The translations under genes and the position numbers were made by a program. The notes beneath the pieces were generated by a model, which was not told where the DNA came from, made no database searches, and saw only the letters and a list, made by a program, of their open reading frames with translations. Below, one piece after another: positions 37,801 through 49,045 of a DNA stretch of 64,000 nucleotides. The DNA is from Chamaecrista fasciculata. Lineage: Eukaryota > Streptophyta > Magnoliopsida > Fabales > Fabaceae. Numbering within the stretch: position 1 is the first letter of the stretch; every line of letters starts with the position of its first letter. The DNA is taken from NCBI GenBank assembly GCA_003254925.1, contig QANZ01035879.1, positions 76,138 through 140,137 of the forward strand, given 5' to 3'.

Positions 37801-38094
37801 TTGATCATTCAAGAACCGTAGATAAAGTTCCCGTATTCACTTGGGAAGAAGTGAAGGAGGCTAGCACTTGGGCATCTGCCAAACTGCTCGTGTGGATCAC
37901 CGGTAGAGGAAGGACACTCGGAGTGGACTTCTCAAATTCGCGAACACAACAAGTCACCGATTGAAATATAGGTAAACATCTTTACTTTTCTGGTATAAAT
38001 ATAATTAGTGGATCCTGGAAGGAATCACAGAGTTAGCATATTTAAAGGTTTTTTTTTAATTTTTCCGCTGCGCTCGCTCTGTGATTTCCCAACA
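34834..38094 (+). mobile_element. Solo LTR B, itself carrying a foldback element
   Basis: Begins TGTTGGAGATTGTG and ends GATTTCCCAACA, with perfect 5-bp duplications CTTTC (34829-34833 and 38095-38099). It is about 2.2 kb once the foldback element at 35788-36827 is removed. It shares long blocks with solo LTR A in the other orientation (CCAGCATGACCTCGGTG, GAGAGTCCTGCATGGGTTTA) but is clearly diverged from it, so a different subfamily or age. Confidence 0.85.
35788..36827. mobile_element. Foldback element with gene-like core
   Basis: 1040 bp flanked by the perfect 8-bp repeat AAATAATA (35780-35787 and 36828-36835). It starts GGGTAAATTACA and ends in the complement TGTAATTTACCC(T). The arms are about 380 bp each and pair nearly throughout; the inner ends pair GTGTTAAGCGGAAAAGCC with GGCTTTTCCGCTTAACAC. 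The loop of about 285 bp (36171-36455) is much richer in GC than its surroundings. It is open in more than one frame (36111-36623 plus strand; 36212-36457 plus strand, containing VEKLAYWIGFRITAAAAS). It looks like captured host exon sequence, but I do not recognise the source. No transposase. Confidence 0.8.
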
Positions 38095-38157
38095 CTTTCC
38101 TACGGACTGCTAATGTCAATATTAAAATGAAGGATGAAACAATCACTATGGACAATG

Positions 38158-39386
38158 TTTTGGAGATTGTGCCCTAGGGCCAATCATTTTATGTGAAATG
38201 TTATGAACATTTGGATTAATTTATAGAGATAAATTATTCAATTATCATAATTAGCATGTTTACTATGATAGTGTCCATGATTAATTATGAGATAATTAAT
38301 CTACAGTTGTGAAATATTTAAATTTGTGGGACAAGTTTAAATATAATAATTGTTAAATGATTAATAGGGATTAATTATTTACAATTAAAATATTAGGAAA
38401 AAATAAATCAGATAAGGTTCCTAAAAGTTAGGAAATTATTGATTTATAAAATTCCCCAATATTAATATGAGGGTGGCGCCTCATTTAGTATATTTGGATT
38501 AATAAAATTGTTTTATTAATTTAAATCATAAGTTTGAATTCAAAAGATTTGATTCAAATAGATTTGGTGAGATCTCAACTCAGTATCTTTGGAGAATCAT
38601 GACTTCCTAATTGTTAGGAATGTTTTTGATTTATAAAATTCCAAGATAAAATAAAGGGAGATGGCGCATTGCTCTTGTGGGTCCCATGGGAAGATTTGAT
38701 CTTCCATTTGATTCTCAGAGATTGCATTTGGAATTTAAATTGAAATATTAAGGTAATATTTTAATTGTAAATTCAAGTCCTAAAATAATTATATTATCAG
38801 AATATCATGATTTTAGGAATATTAAAATCACCAAATATTATATTTATATATAGGGGAGCAAGTCGACTTGCCCCCAAGTCTAACCCTAGCTTTGTGATTT
38901 TCTTCCCCCTTGGAGAGAGAGAGAGTGAAAATCGCCCTTTGCACCTAGAGAGAGAAAAGTCAATTTTTCCTAAGAGTTAGTGAGAATCCACTTGGCTCCA
39001 AAAACTAGGGTTTGTGAGAATAGAGAATTTCAAGAAGGTGTTCTTGTGGGTATTCTCTATTGCGCCACCTTGTTGCTGAATCAAGAAGGAGTTCTTGAGT
39101 TCATACACTGTAGATTGGTCCCTGGTTCTTATGGAGAAAAGAACGGAAGGCTAGCACCTTGGTGCCCGAGAAACTGTTCGTGTGGATCACCGGCAGAGGG
39201 AGAACGCTGAGAGTGGACTCCTTGCACGCGCCTTGTACAACCAGCCGATTGAAACTCGTGAGGTATACCACTATCTAAAAGTTTTAAATTCTGCTAGCGG
39301 ATCCGTTCGGGAATTCTAGGACTAGGCGCTTTAAAGTTTTTTTTTTATTTTGTTCCGCTGCGTTTTGGCGCCTAGGATTCCCAACA
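38158..39386 (+). mobile_element. Solo LTR C nested in the Athila-like fossil
   Basis: 1229 bp, same orientation as LTR B. It opens (T)TTTGGAGATTGTGCCC and ends GGATTCCCAACA, with perfect 5-bp duplications CAATG (38153-38157 and 39387-39391). Its right end matches solo LTR A (in complement) better than LTR B. It is shorter than the other two. Confidence 0.82.
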
Positions 39387-39391
39387 CAATG

Positions 39392-40199
39392 GACATCAAA
39401 ATATCACGCTCACGATGTACAATTCGGAGAAATCCGATGAATACTCCGTGTTAGGAACACAAAGCATTTGTACATCCAGTAGAAATCTAGAGAACACATC
39501 TTAAAACCAACCTAGGAAGGAGGATCTCGACTTTAAAAATTTTCTAAACTTAAAACCTCCTGACCCTACCTCGCATATACCAGAAATAGATCTCGAAGAC
39601 ATGAACATTAGTTCACTCTTCGAGGAGGAGGCAGAAGACCTCGTAACTTCCAAGGTTAAAGAGAAACCAACACCTAAAGAAAATTTTTCCAAGCGTAAGG
39701 CTGTGTGGCAGCATGTGCGCTACAAAAATAACCAAGCTATTGCTCCGTGCTATAGTGTTTCTAGTTTTCCAAACAAGGAGATAAGAGCAGCAGACTTCCA
39801 TAATGTAGATGCCGTGTGCAAGAACGCAACCGAAAGGATTCATGTGGACTTCATAGGCATCAACGAGGTGCTTGATCCAAAGCGCAAGTGAATAACAATT
39901 AAAGACATGGATCAGCCCGTTGGATCATTCATCAACGACGACGCAGGGATCACACAAAAAGGTAAGCTCGCAAACAAATATGCACTTTATCGTCTTATCA
40001 TGCGAGACTACTACTATAGGACTAAACATCATAAAACAAGTCGGTTTAGAATAAACAAGAAAACAAGATATCGGCCACGCATAAAACTTAAAAACCTTAA
40101 AAATAGGAAATTGGTACAAACCCTATCTGAGCCACACTCTTCAAGGACAAGGATGGCAACCGATGTGGACAAAGGATCTCTGCCGAGCGAAGGATAGGC
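39392..40199 (+). pseudogene. Post-protease remnant of the Athila-like fossil
   Basis: Two open frames, 39601-39891 (acidic start, then basic) and 39907-40197 (Lys/Arg-rich), belong to the host fossil, because they continue it after solo LTR C. I recognise no reverse transcriptase or integrase motif in them. Fossil. Confidence 0.4.
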
Positions 40200-40602
40200 A
40201 GATAGTTCGTACAAATCCGCCACAAAACCTTCAGGCCACTCTGAAGATATTTCGCGATGCCTTCTTCCCACTTACGCGGTTTCCGCGTAAGTATGGGGAA
40301 GAAGAGGGTTATCCCAAAACCCTAATTCGTAGTTTTGGACCCTAGAATTTGTATTAGACAAATTCTAGTATTTTTCCTAGTTTTAGTCATTTTAGTTAGA
40401 GTCTGGCAGCCAAGCGACAGAAATAAAAATTTTTAATTTTTATTTCTGCGCCGGCACCTGCGCCGGCGGCGCACTTGGCGGGCCAACGTCAAATTATTGG
40501 GAGAGTTTACTCGCGATTAAACTCTACCAAATCTAATTCAAATTTAGATTTTAAATCGCGCGGATTTGACGAATATATTAGGAATATCTAAGATTTTCAC
40601 CC

Positions 40603-40610
40603 TATAAATA
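40603..40610 (+). promoter_or_regulatory. Internal TATA box in the Athila-like fossil
   Basis: CCCTATAAATACC lies about 440 bp before the open frame at 41046, after GC-rich patches (GCGCCGGCGGCGC near 40460). A 12-bp palindrome (CAGAAATAAAAA...TTTTTATTTCTG) is at 40418-40448. The arrangement resembles a promoter separate from the LTR. Function is inferred. Confidence 0.4.
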
Positions 40611-41045
40611 CCCCCCTCAAACCTCTAGGCTCCTCACAACTCTCAAAACGCCTTTTTCACTTCCAAAGCTCCTAGAGCACTCTCTTGAGAGCTTAAATCC
40701 TCCCTTTTCAAGTCTTCTTTCAAATCCAAGGTAAGCCTTTACAATTTTTCATTGAATTCGCTAGGAACTTCTAGGATAGGATCCTTTTTATCAAAATTGA
40801 CTTTAGGACTTATCTCTGCCAACAAAAGGGTAATTTGGGGCCTCGCTGTCAAAATTTTTGAAAACTTTGCAAAATATTTTGTGCTGGCTCAGGAACCGGC
40901 GGCGCAAACCCGAATTATAATTTCGTTTGCACGATAAGGTTTAAAGGTGATTTGGGAGGAGTTTGTAGTATCTAGATAGTTTATCGTAGAGTTTTCTAGA
41001 TTCCCGATAATTATAATATTAATTATAATTATTGACCTGTAGATC

Positions 41046-42192
41046 ATGATTATCGCTGCCAACGCTACGTTTCTTTTGGAGAGAGGAGTGGATCTCTCAG
41101 ATCCTCACATGGAGTTACTCACCCGGATTGTTTGTCAAAATGACATGGCACGAGTTTTTGAGCCCCCTTGTAGGGAAAGCATTAACTTAGTCAAGGAATT
41201 TTACAAACATGCTAGCCCATTTCGTCTCCATGTTGTTTCCCTTCGAGGAAAACTTGTTGATTGCTCTCCTTCCGCAATCAACAAACTTTTCAAACTTCGC
41301 GAAGTCACCAAGTGTTCGTACCAGAATCGCCATCCGTCGCTTGCTGAATCAAGGCGATTGCTTAATGGAAACGGTTGGGTTTGGAATGCTAAGGGCGAAG
41401 ATGTTGGTTTTCCGATATCCTCCCTAACACCTCTTGAAAGAATTTTGCACAGGGTGATCACCACGAAAATGCTGCCAACAAAATTCCCAGAGATGGTCAC
41501 TTCCAAGCAAGCTAGTCTACTAATATGTGTGCTTCATGGACACCCCCGTAGATGTTGGGCAAATCATTTATAATCAATTACTTAACAATCTTCATAGAAA
41601 ACTTGTCCAAAATCTATGGTTTCCTAGTACCATATGTGCTCTAGCCCAACAAGCGAGAGTGGTTATCAAACCAACCGAAGAATGTCTCGAGGGTCCTTAA
41701 CAAACGATTATGAAAAATCTTATAAAATGCTTTAATAATATTAAATGCATAAAATAGTTGTTAATTTATGATTTTTATATTATACTCAATGCAACACCTA
41801 TGATATAAATCTCTAGTCATATTATGGTTTATTAGCTAAATATATATATATATATATTAATAATAACAAGATATGACCAAAAATATATATTCATTTTGGG
41901 TCAGATCAGTCATTTATCCGTTACTCTTAGTGAGGTGGCTTCACCACTTGATAAGTATCCTAAGGAAAGCTCGGGCAGTAATTACGTTCAGCGATTTGAG
42001 ATTAACGTTATCGATACTACTAACACTGAATCAGAGGAGGATCCTGAGGAATATATTCCCCACTATTCTCCCGGTCCCGAGTATGAACCCACATTCCTTG
42101 AAAAGAAAGTGGCTAGTCTCGAACAAACGGTGGAAGATCTCCAAGCAACAATCTCAGCCCTTCAAGCTCGATTGGATAACGAGAAAGTATAA
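41046..42192 (+). pseudogene. Downstream open-frame region of the Athila-like fossil
   Basis: The frame at 41046-41573 (ESINLVKEFYKHA, RGKLVDCSPSAINKLF, ILHRVITTKMLPT) has the pattern of the 'putative plant transposon protein' domain found in Athila/Tat elements. A further frame, 41896-42192, ends in a predicted coiled coil (FLEKKVASLEQTVEDLQATI). Fossil; assignment by pattern only. Confidence 0.55.
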
Positions 42193-42199
42193 AATATCT

Positions 42200-43961
42200 A
42201 CAATATTTAGAATACAATAGGGATTAGTCTAAGATTAGTCTAACTTTAGTCTAGGTTTAGTTTATTTATTTGCTTTGCATTTTTAATATTTTTGCATTTT
42301 ATAATTCTGTCATTTATGGATCATTCGGTCTTTAATTTTTCTGTCTTTTATTATTTTGTATTTGATCAACAATTTACCTTTGATTTATCATAAATAAAAT
42401 ATTTATTTGGACTTTTATTATTTTCATGATTTCAAGTCATTTTCAATTTTTTTTTTGACTTATAAAAATAAAAATATATATATATAAAAAATAATAATCA
42501 ATAATAATAAAAATTATAGTCTAATATTTCCTAGTTTTTAAAAAATTTTCTCCTTTCTCTTTAACATTGAGGACAATGTGTTCTTCTAAGTGTGGGGGAG
42601 AGAGGAGTAAATTCAGACTCTTACCCTAGTTCTTTACTCCTATTTGATTCTAACATGGGGACAATGTTGTGTTTTAAGTGTGGGGGAGAGGATTAAGTTA
42701 GAGTAATTTACATTTTGGTTCACCCAAAAATTTCAAATTTGGTATTAATCTAAACATTTTATAAACTTTAAATTTTAAAAATTTTATTTTCACCTATTTT
42801 TAGTGCTTGATTTAAATTCACTTTACTTATTATTTTTCACTTTTTGAGTAGAATTGAACTAGTCGAATTTTTAATATGTTTTGAGTTTTGAGTGAATAAT
42901 TTCATATTCATGATAAGAGTTTAGTCTTAGTTATTTTCTATAGCCTGAGAATCATCTAAGTAATTTTCTAAGTTTAGTAGTATTGTTTGATTTTTATATA
43001 GACCAATTTGAGAGAAACCCAGCCTAGTTGGAAGATTAAGCCTACATAAATAATATATATATAATATTTAGAGAGAAATTAGTCTCTTAGTTTTGTTTTC
43101 TCTAGAACTTGTCTTAATTCTTAGTTAAAGCTTATTAGATTTAATGATTATTAATATGATAGAGGCACTTGTTTCTTCAACCCTTTATCCCAAACACTAG
43201 CCAGTTACCATATATATATATATATCCTTTGAGCCTATACACTAAGGTGTACTTATAAACCTTCTCATAAAGATGGACTTTTCAATTCAACTCTCAAAGG
43301 TGAATTTAGCTAGCAAAATTATTAGAAAAATATATAAAAGATCTCGACAAAAGAAAAAAAATATAAGCCGAGCAAAAATATCAAAAGTATCTTTGAGAAA
43401 GCTCAAGTAATCAAAGTATTATCATAAGAGCCTATCAAGAGAATAGTGTCCTGTGTCATATGACTCAAATGAGCCTTATAGTAAACTAGCTACTTTCTTG
43501 GATAAGTGGAGTTGAATTGTTAAGGAAAACTTGAAGAGAGATTTTAAAGTAAACACTGTTTTTCTTTCTTTTCTCCCTATATTTCTTCTCATATATATTA
43601 GCCTTTCTCATACATTACAACCCTATTAAAGTCCTCTTGATTAAGAATCATTATTTCGCTTAAAGTGGAGACTTTGAGAATTTTTACAAATTTATGGTAG
43701 AAACTTAGCCTAAGGTATGACTTGAGAGAAATGATACCCAATTAGTGAGGAGAGTGATACACTTATGGAATTGGTCTTATAAAAGTTAGATTGCACTACT
43801 TTACAGAGTTATTTGCTTGGTGAATTCCCTAGCTATAGATTGTGACTATGTGCTGGCCTTGAATCATGAACTTGGGAAAGTTCCTTGATTCTTTGACATA
43901 TTCTCTTTTCTTCTACTTCGTACCTTTGCTCAGGAGTGCAAAGTCTTAAGTGTGGGGGATT
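42200..43961 (+). other. 3' non-coding part of the Athila-like fossil with purine tract
   Basis: AT-rich with GTGTGGGGGAGAG repeated at about 42590 and 42680. A purine tract, AAGTGTGGGGGAT, at 43949-43960 sits immediately before the 3' LTR, the expected place for plus-strand priming. No open frame of note. Confidence 0.7.
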
Positions 43962-45428
43962 TGATCAGCCCAAAAGTGAACAAGTTATTTGGCCTTCTTT
44001 TAGTGTATTTATAATAATAATATATTATAATTAGACCAATTAATATGCTAAGGGCAACACCAAGGTGTGGTGAAATGAAGTGGATAAAATAGGTTAATTA
44101 GTGCTTATTTATTGTACTTTATAAATAGGTGTTACTTAATGGTTTATTCAGTGTTTCAGATATCCAAACAGGGCCAAACCAAGTGGCAAATATCAGAATA
44201 ATCTAGAAGATCACGTTGAGCGCAAGATATTTTTGTGTCGTTGGATGAGCCGCCGGCGCAAGCCAAGTAATTCTCGCGGCGCACGTATCTGATAGGAATA
44301 TGACGTCAGCAAGTAAGCTTCAACGCAATTTGATGTTGCGCCGTCTCCTAAGCCAACGGCCCAAAAGGGAAATCTCGCGGCGCAGATTAGTTTGAAGCAG
44401 TAGAGTATAATTTGGACGGCTAAGATTCAAGATACGAAGATATAATCGAAATATCGCAGATATTTCGGTGTGCCTTCGTATTAGGCCGTCGGTGCAGATC
44501 AACGGTCCAAGCGCAAATATCTTTCCTTAACTTGCGGACCAAGCACACTACTCAGTACTATAAATAGAGGTCATCATTCCACGCTCAAGGAGCTCAGTTC
44601 AGATCAGTTTTCATTCCAATTCTCTCATTAGTTTAGAATAGTTCTCTGCCTAGAGCATGAGTAACTAAATATGTAGATACTTGAGGAATGCCTCAAGGAT
44701 ATGACTTGAGTACACTATAATTCGTTGTAGAGTCCAGATGTTGATGTTGCATTTATGAGGTATGATCGACTCCTTCAAAGGTAACTGTTGAAGTTGTTTA
44801 TACATTAGATTATTAGATCAATGCTTTATTAGGGAATGAAACCTTGACATTCCTGGAGTTTGTCTCTTTCTTGATTAATAAAGTTGCTCTTTAGGGTTTG
44901 CTAAAGAGTGCTCTATCTATCTTATAAATATAATTAGGATTGTTATTGATATATATATATATATGTTTGTTTATTGTTCTGATGTGGCAATAATATAGAT
45001 TGCCTCGAAGAGCTTTGACAAATTGCTCAAAACCTAGTTTGGTTGAGTGACCTATCCTAATCGTATGTTCTCTCACCCTTGTTTGATTGATTGTGTTTAT
45101 TGTTTAAATACATAGTCTAACTTGGTTAAGTAAATGCATATCAATTATCTATTCTCTATAATGAATGAACTATGATAGTCTATCTCTAGGGTTTTCTCTC
45201 AAGTATTGTTTTGACTCACATTATCTTATTAAATCGTGACAACCCTCAATTACAGAAGTTATAATCTTCGTCACAATTCTCTTAGCCTCATCACATTGAG
45301 TTCCGCGACAGATCCGACTTTGGGTTAGCATCTATACTATATTTTAATAAATATAGTTATACTTACAAGGCTCGAGTATAATTAAACTTGATTGCACGCC
45401 TGGACACCTTACGACGGGTGTTCGATCA
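43962..45428 (+). repeat. 3' LTR of the Athila-like fossil
   Basis: 1467 bp, TGATCAGCC...GTTCGATCA, partner of 28829-30301. It is followed by the target duplication GGGTC. Confidence 0.92.
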
Positions 45429-45433
45429 GGGTC

Positions 45434-45785
45434 CTACACATTAAATATTTTGTGTGATCCACACTTTTGTCTCTCTACCTCTTCCTTTATCTCTTTAAAA
45501 TGAACCAAAAAATGTAGAGAGTAAATGCAAATTAAAGGATCCAAATCCCATATCATCTTTCCTGGCCATTAAATTCGAGTTCAACTTAAATTAGTCATTT
45601 AAGAATCATTAGTCACCCTCATTGTCTTCAATTCTTGTAAACTTACACATTCTGCATTGCATACTGAGGCATAGTAGAAACCACTAACCTTAGTTAAAGT
45701 AACTCTTCCAACCATAGAAAAAATGTCCTCTTTCCAACAAGAAAGCCTCCTTTTAAAACGAGAAATATACAACATTCAGTCGACA
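45434..45785 (-). mobile_element. L1-type LINE ORF2 (part 3 of 3)
   Basis: Continues the LINE interrupted at 28828. On the minus strand around 45720-45640 it reads GRVTLTKV and, in another frame, VSTMPQYAMQNV. This is the conserved 'GR.TL.K.V....P.YAMQ' segment downstream of the reverse transcriptase core in plant L1 elements. Degenerate. The upstream end meets a family X fragment at about 45785. Confidence 0.65.
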
Positions 45786-45905
45786 AAATAAGGAGTAAAG
45801 CTTTTGGGAAAGATATAAGATCAAAATTGTAAGAAAAAAAGATATAGGACTAGATTGTAACCTTCCCAAAAGATAAGAGACCAAAATTTCATTTTGGCCT
45901 TTAAA
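45785..45905. repeat. Family X fragment
   Basis: Contains AAGATATAAGATCAAAATTG and AAGATAAGAGACCAAAATTTC, matching one arm of the palindromic family. Confidence 0.45.
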
Positions 45906-46840
45906 ATATGTACAATATAATAATTATTTCAGAAACTTAAAATCCTGCCTACGTACGTCCCTGGATCATGGGTATTGGCAAGAGTGGAATTTGCGACATA
46001 TGAATTTCCAATGTATTTAAATAAATTTATTATTTTGGAGTTTTGGTAGAACACGAAAACTTAATTCATATATATCAAAGTGTATATGTATGAATAATAT
46101 ATATGTGTGTAATATATATATATATATATATAGAGAGGGAGAGAAAGGAGAGAGATTAAATTAAGACCATGGAATAATATATTATATATATTTATTGAAC
46201 ATCATCATGTGCTCATTAATTAATTAATTTGGTTATGGATGAAGAATTTGAATCGTTTGGCTGTAATACGTTTTGTCATGTCTGAAAACATGAAATAAAA
46301 CAGCGATAGCATGTTCGGCATCCAATTAATTGAGTTGAAAGAAAAAGAAAAAACCTATGATTATATATTGCATGTCAATATATTGTATATATATATATAT
46401 ATATATATTGAATAATAAGTACATGTTCCATGGATTATAATGACTTGTTAGTCTGATTTTTAATTAATTTGTGGACCTACAATTTCCCCAAACAACATGG
46501 CTTGCGTTTTCTGTTTCTGGATTTCAAGCCTTTAATTTGCTGTTTTTAAACCCACAAAATAGCCACATTATATATGTGTGTGTACTCTGTGTGTGCGCAT
46601 ATATGTATATTTAGTGTGTTTATATGGATATATGTATTGATCTTTCTCTATCTAGATCTCCCCTAGCTTTTAGTACATATGCAGAAGACAAAAATACTTG
46701 CAAAAAGCATATGTTAGAAGAAATTCTCAAGGTGCTCGAGTATATATTTAAGTTAAGTTAATTGAAAAACGGAAAAATAAAATTTTATTATTTAAAGGAA
46801 TTTTTATTAGTAATCAACACATCTAGGCAATTGTAAAAAT
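45906..46840. other. Intergenic, no gene seen
   Basis: AT-rich with (TA)n/(GT)n runs at about 46105-46130, 46388-46410 and 46570-46600. Nothing else recognised. Confidence 0.6.
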
Positions 46841-47225
46841 GTAAAAGGTAAAAGCATTCTCTTCATCCTTAAATTTTATATAAATTATCAATTTTGTTTT
46901 CAATCTTTTTTCGTGATCAATTTCGTCCTCAATGTTTTACACTTTGATTAATTTTATCCTTTGACTAACTTTTTTTAATAAATTAAAGACAAACTTCATT
47001 CTGTTTTTTAATCTGAATTAAGATTTGAGTTTTTTTTATCAATTTTATATTAAATGTCATTAACCACGTAGAATCTATCGTAAATATTTGACTAAAATAA
47101 AAGGAAATAATAAAATTGACTAAAATATGAAACATCAGAGACGAAATTTACTGTAAAAAAAGATCTTAAGGATAAAATTGATACTTGGTGTAAAGTTTGG
47201 TGACCAAAAAGGTGCTTTTGCCTAA
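46840..47225. repeat. Palindromic repeat family Y, copy 1
   Basis: Left: CAATTTTGTTTTCAATC and AATTTCGTCCTCAATG. Right: complement-like phrases (GACGAAATTTACTG, AAGGATAAAATTGA). A second copy in the opposite orientation lies at about 53905-54285. They share GATTTGAGTTTTTTT / AAAAAAATTCAAATC and the CATTAACCACGTAGA / CTACGTGACTAATG-type core. Non-coding. Confidence 0.5.
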
Positions 47226-47916
47226 AGAACAAAAAAAACTAAAAAAAAACTAAATATATTTTCTTATTTTAAAATATAGTAAAAACTGTTTTTTTTTTAT
47301 TATTTCATAGTATTTTTATATTTTTTCTTTTATGATTAAAAATAATATTTAGAGGTACTTTTTATTTTTTCCATAACTCACTTCTTAGGATTGAGGATAT
47401 CGAGACAGATAAAAGGGGCCATAAATTATTGCTTTTATATATGAACTCTCCAATCACAAACCTAATACAGTTGTCTCTTGTTCAGGATGAAGTTTGTTCA
47501 ATGGCTAAAAGAGGGCCATATCTTGTTTTAAATATGAATTATAGTTTTATTTTATATATATATATATATATATGCTAATTGCGTGGAAGAGGCATCATAA
47601 TACACCTTTCAACAAATTTGGTAAGGGATCAAGATGCATGTCATGTATGTAGAAATGTTTTAACTTGGTTAATTAATTTTATACGTCTAACTAATTACAT
47701 GGTTAGGAAGTTATTCGAATGTAAGAAAATGTTAAAGAAGCTACTAGCTACAAAAGTGCAAATATTTGTAAATTTTGTTAATTTACTCAAATTAGTTGAT
47801 TTAATTAATGTATAGGATAAGAAAATGTTCGATTGATTGTAAGTAAATGTTTGATTGCACTATATAAATCAATTAAATCTAATGTAAAAAATTATTAATT
47901 GAACTATATAAATATA
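47226..47916. other. Intergenic, no gene seen
   Basis: AT-rich sequence with a (TA)n run near 47555. The open frame at 47579-47815 has no recognisable similarity. Confidence 0.55.
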
Positions 47917-48344
47917 GGGTAAATAACACTTTGATACCATGTGGTTTGGTCATATTTTACTTTGGTACCCTGTGGTTTAAAAAATAACACTTTGGTACCC
48001 TGTGGTATTCTCCATTAACACTTTGGTACCCTTTGGAGCTATTTTGTAATTTTAACCAAAATAAATTTTACAAAAATTACATATTGAGCCCAACATTTTT
48101 TAAACTTTTCATTTTAATCCATAGATAATATGTATTCAGGGACCTATTTGTAATTTTCTTAAAATTTTGGGGGTCAATATATATTTTTTGCAAAATTTGT
48201 TATGATTAATATTACAAAATAATTCCAAAGAGTACTAAAGAGTTAATGGAGAATACCACATGGTACCAAAGTGTTATTTTTTAAACCACAGGGCACTTAA
48301 ATGAAATATGACCAAACCACAGGGTACCAAAGTATAATTTTCCC
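47917..48344. mobile_element. GGGTAAATTACA palindromic MITE, copy 2
   Basis: Starts GGGTAAATAACACTTTG and ends CAAAGTATAATTTTCCC. It has the same internal order as copy 1 at 12543 (ACCCTGTGGT repeats, TTCTCCATTAACACTTTGG core and complement). Flanks are TATA on both sides, so a duplication is possible but not distinctive. Non-coding. Confidence 0.8.
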
Positions 48345-48496
48345 ATATATATATTTGTAAATAATTTTTTTTTCTTTTGAAAATAACTATACGTATATAG
48401 GTATATAATTAGATAAGAAATGGTAAAACCTCAAATATGCTTACTTAAAATTTTGTGAGTGAACCATGTTCATGCGTGTATATATCTATATCTATA

Positions 48497-48677
48497 TCTA
48501 ATATTATATAGCTCCACCCCTTTCTGGTCGTCCACATTTTAAAACTATAGTCTATGAAATTAAAAATAAGAGAAAATTTACTATTTGGTCTCTCTTTCTT
48601 TACTAAGTTAACAATTTAGTCCCTTATTTATTTTACATACATATTTGCGTGCCCGTTAGGGTACGCAAAGCTCCTAG
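48497..48677 (+). mobile_element. Mini-Helitron, copy 2
   Basis: Begins TCTAATATTATATAGC after an A, ends CTCCTAG before a T. It carries the same terminal hairpin motif (TTTGCGTGCCCGTTAGGGTACGC type). 181 bp. Highly similar to the copies at 18181 and 51901. Confidence 0.8.
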
Positions 48678-49045
48678 TTATATTATATGGCTCCATCCCT
48701 TTATGGTTGGTCAAAAATAGTGAATTAAAAAATTAAAAAAGAAAAAAAATCACCACTCTCTCTCCCCACTCACTCCCCCCACTTCTTTAAAAAAAATAAA
48801 TTAATTAAAAAAATACAAAAAATAATTAAAAATTAAAAATGTCACCACTCTCTCTCTCCACTCACTCTCCCATATGAGGTAATTTCAAATTGGTCCTAAA
48901 TATTTTATTTATTTTAGATGAGTCTTACATATTTGTATAATTTCTCAAATTGGTCACAAACTTACTCTTTTATCAATATAAAAATTTAATATAATCTTCA
49001 ACTTTAAGTCAATTCAAATGTTACATGCATAAGCCAAGCCCCTAG
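48678..49045 (+). mobile_element. Helitron-like relative next to copy 2
   Basis: Immediately after copy 2, TTATATTATATGGCTCC repeats the 5' start of the family minus its first bases. The stretch ends AAGCCCCTAG before TATAT, as copy 3 does. The interior differs (ACTCTCTCTCC repeats). It may be a longer member inserted into, or chained to, copy 2. The hairpin before CTAG is weak. Confidence 0.45.

Larger units (their letters stand above)
28829..45428 (+). mobile_element. Athila-like (Ty3/gypsy) LTR fossil, whole span
   Basis: A 16.6-kb span flanked by the 5-bp target duplication GGGTC (28824-28828 and 45429-45433), about 10 kb without later insertions. It has two LTRs of about 1.47 kb that begin TGATCAG and end GATCA or GGTCA, an Athila-type primer-binding site and a purine tract. 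It also has a gag-protease region and a downstream open frame resembling the putative plant transposon protein domain. No reverse transcriptase, RNase H or integrase was recognised, so it looks like a non-autonomous derivative. It is broken in several places. By eye the LTRs differ by a few percent, suggesting an age of a few million years. It is inserted in an L1 LINE. Confidence 0.9.
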
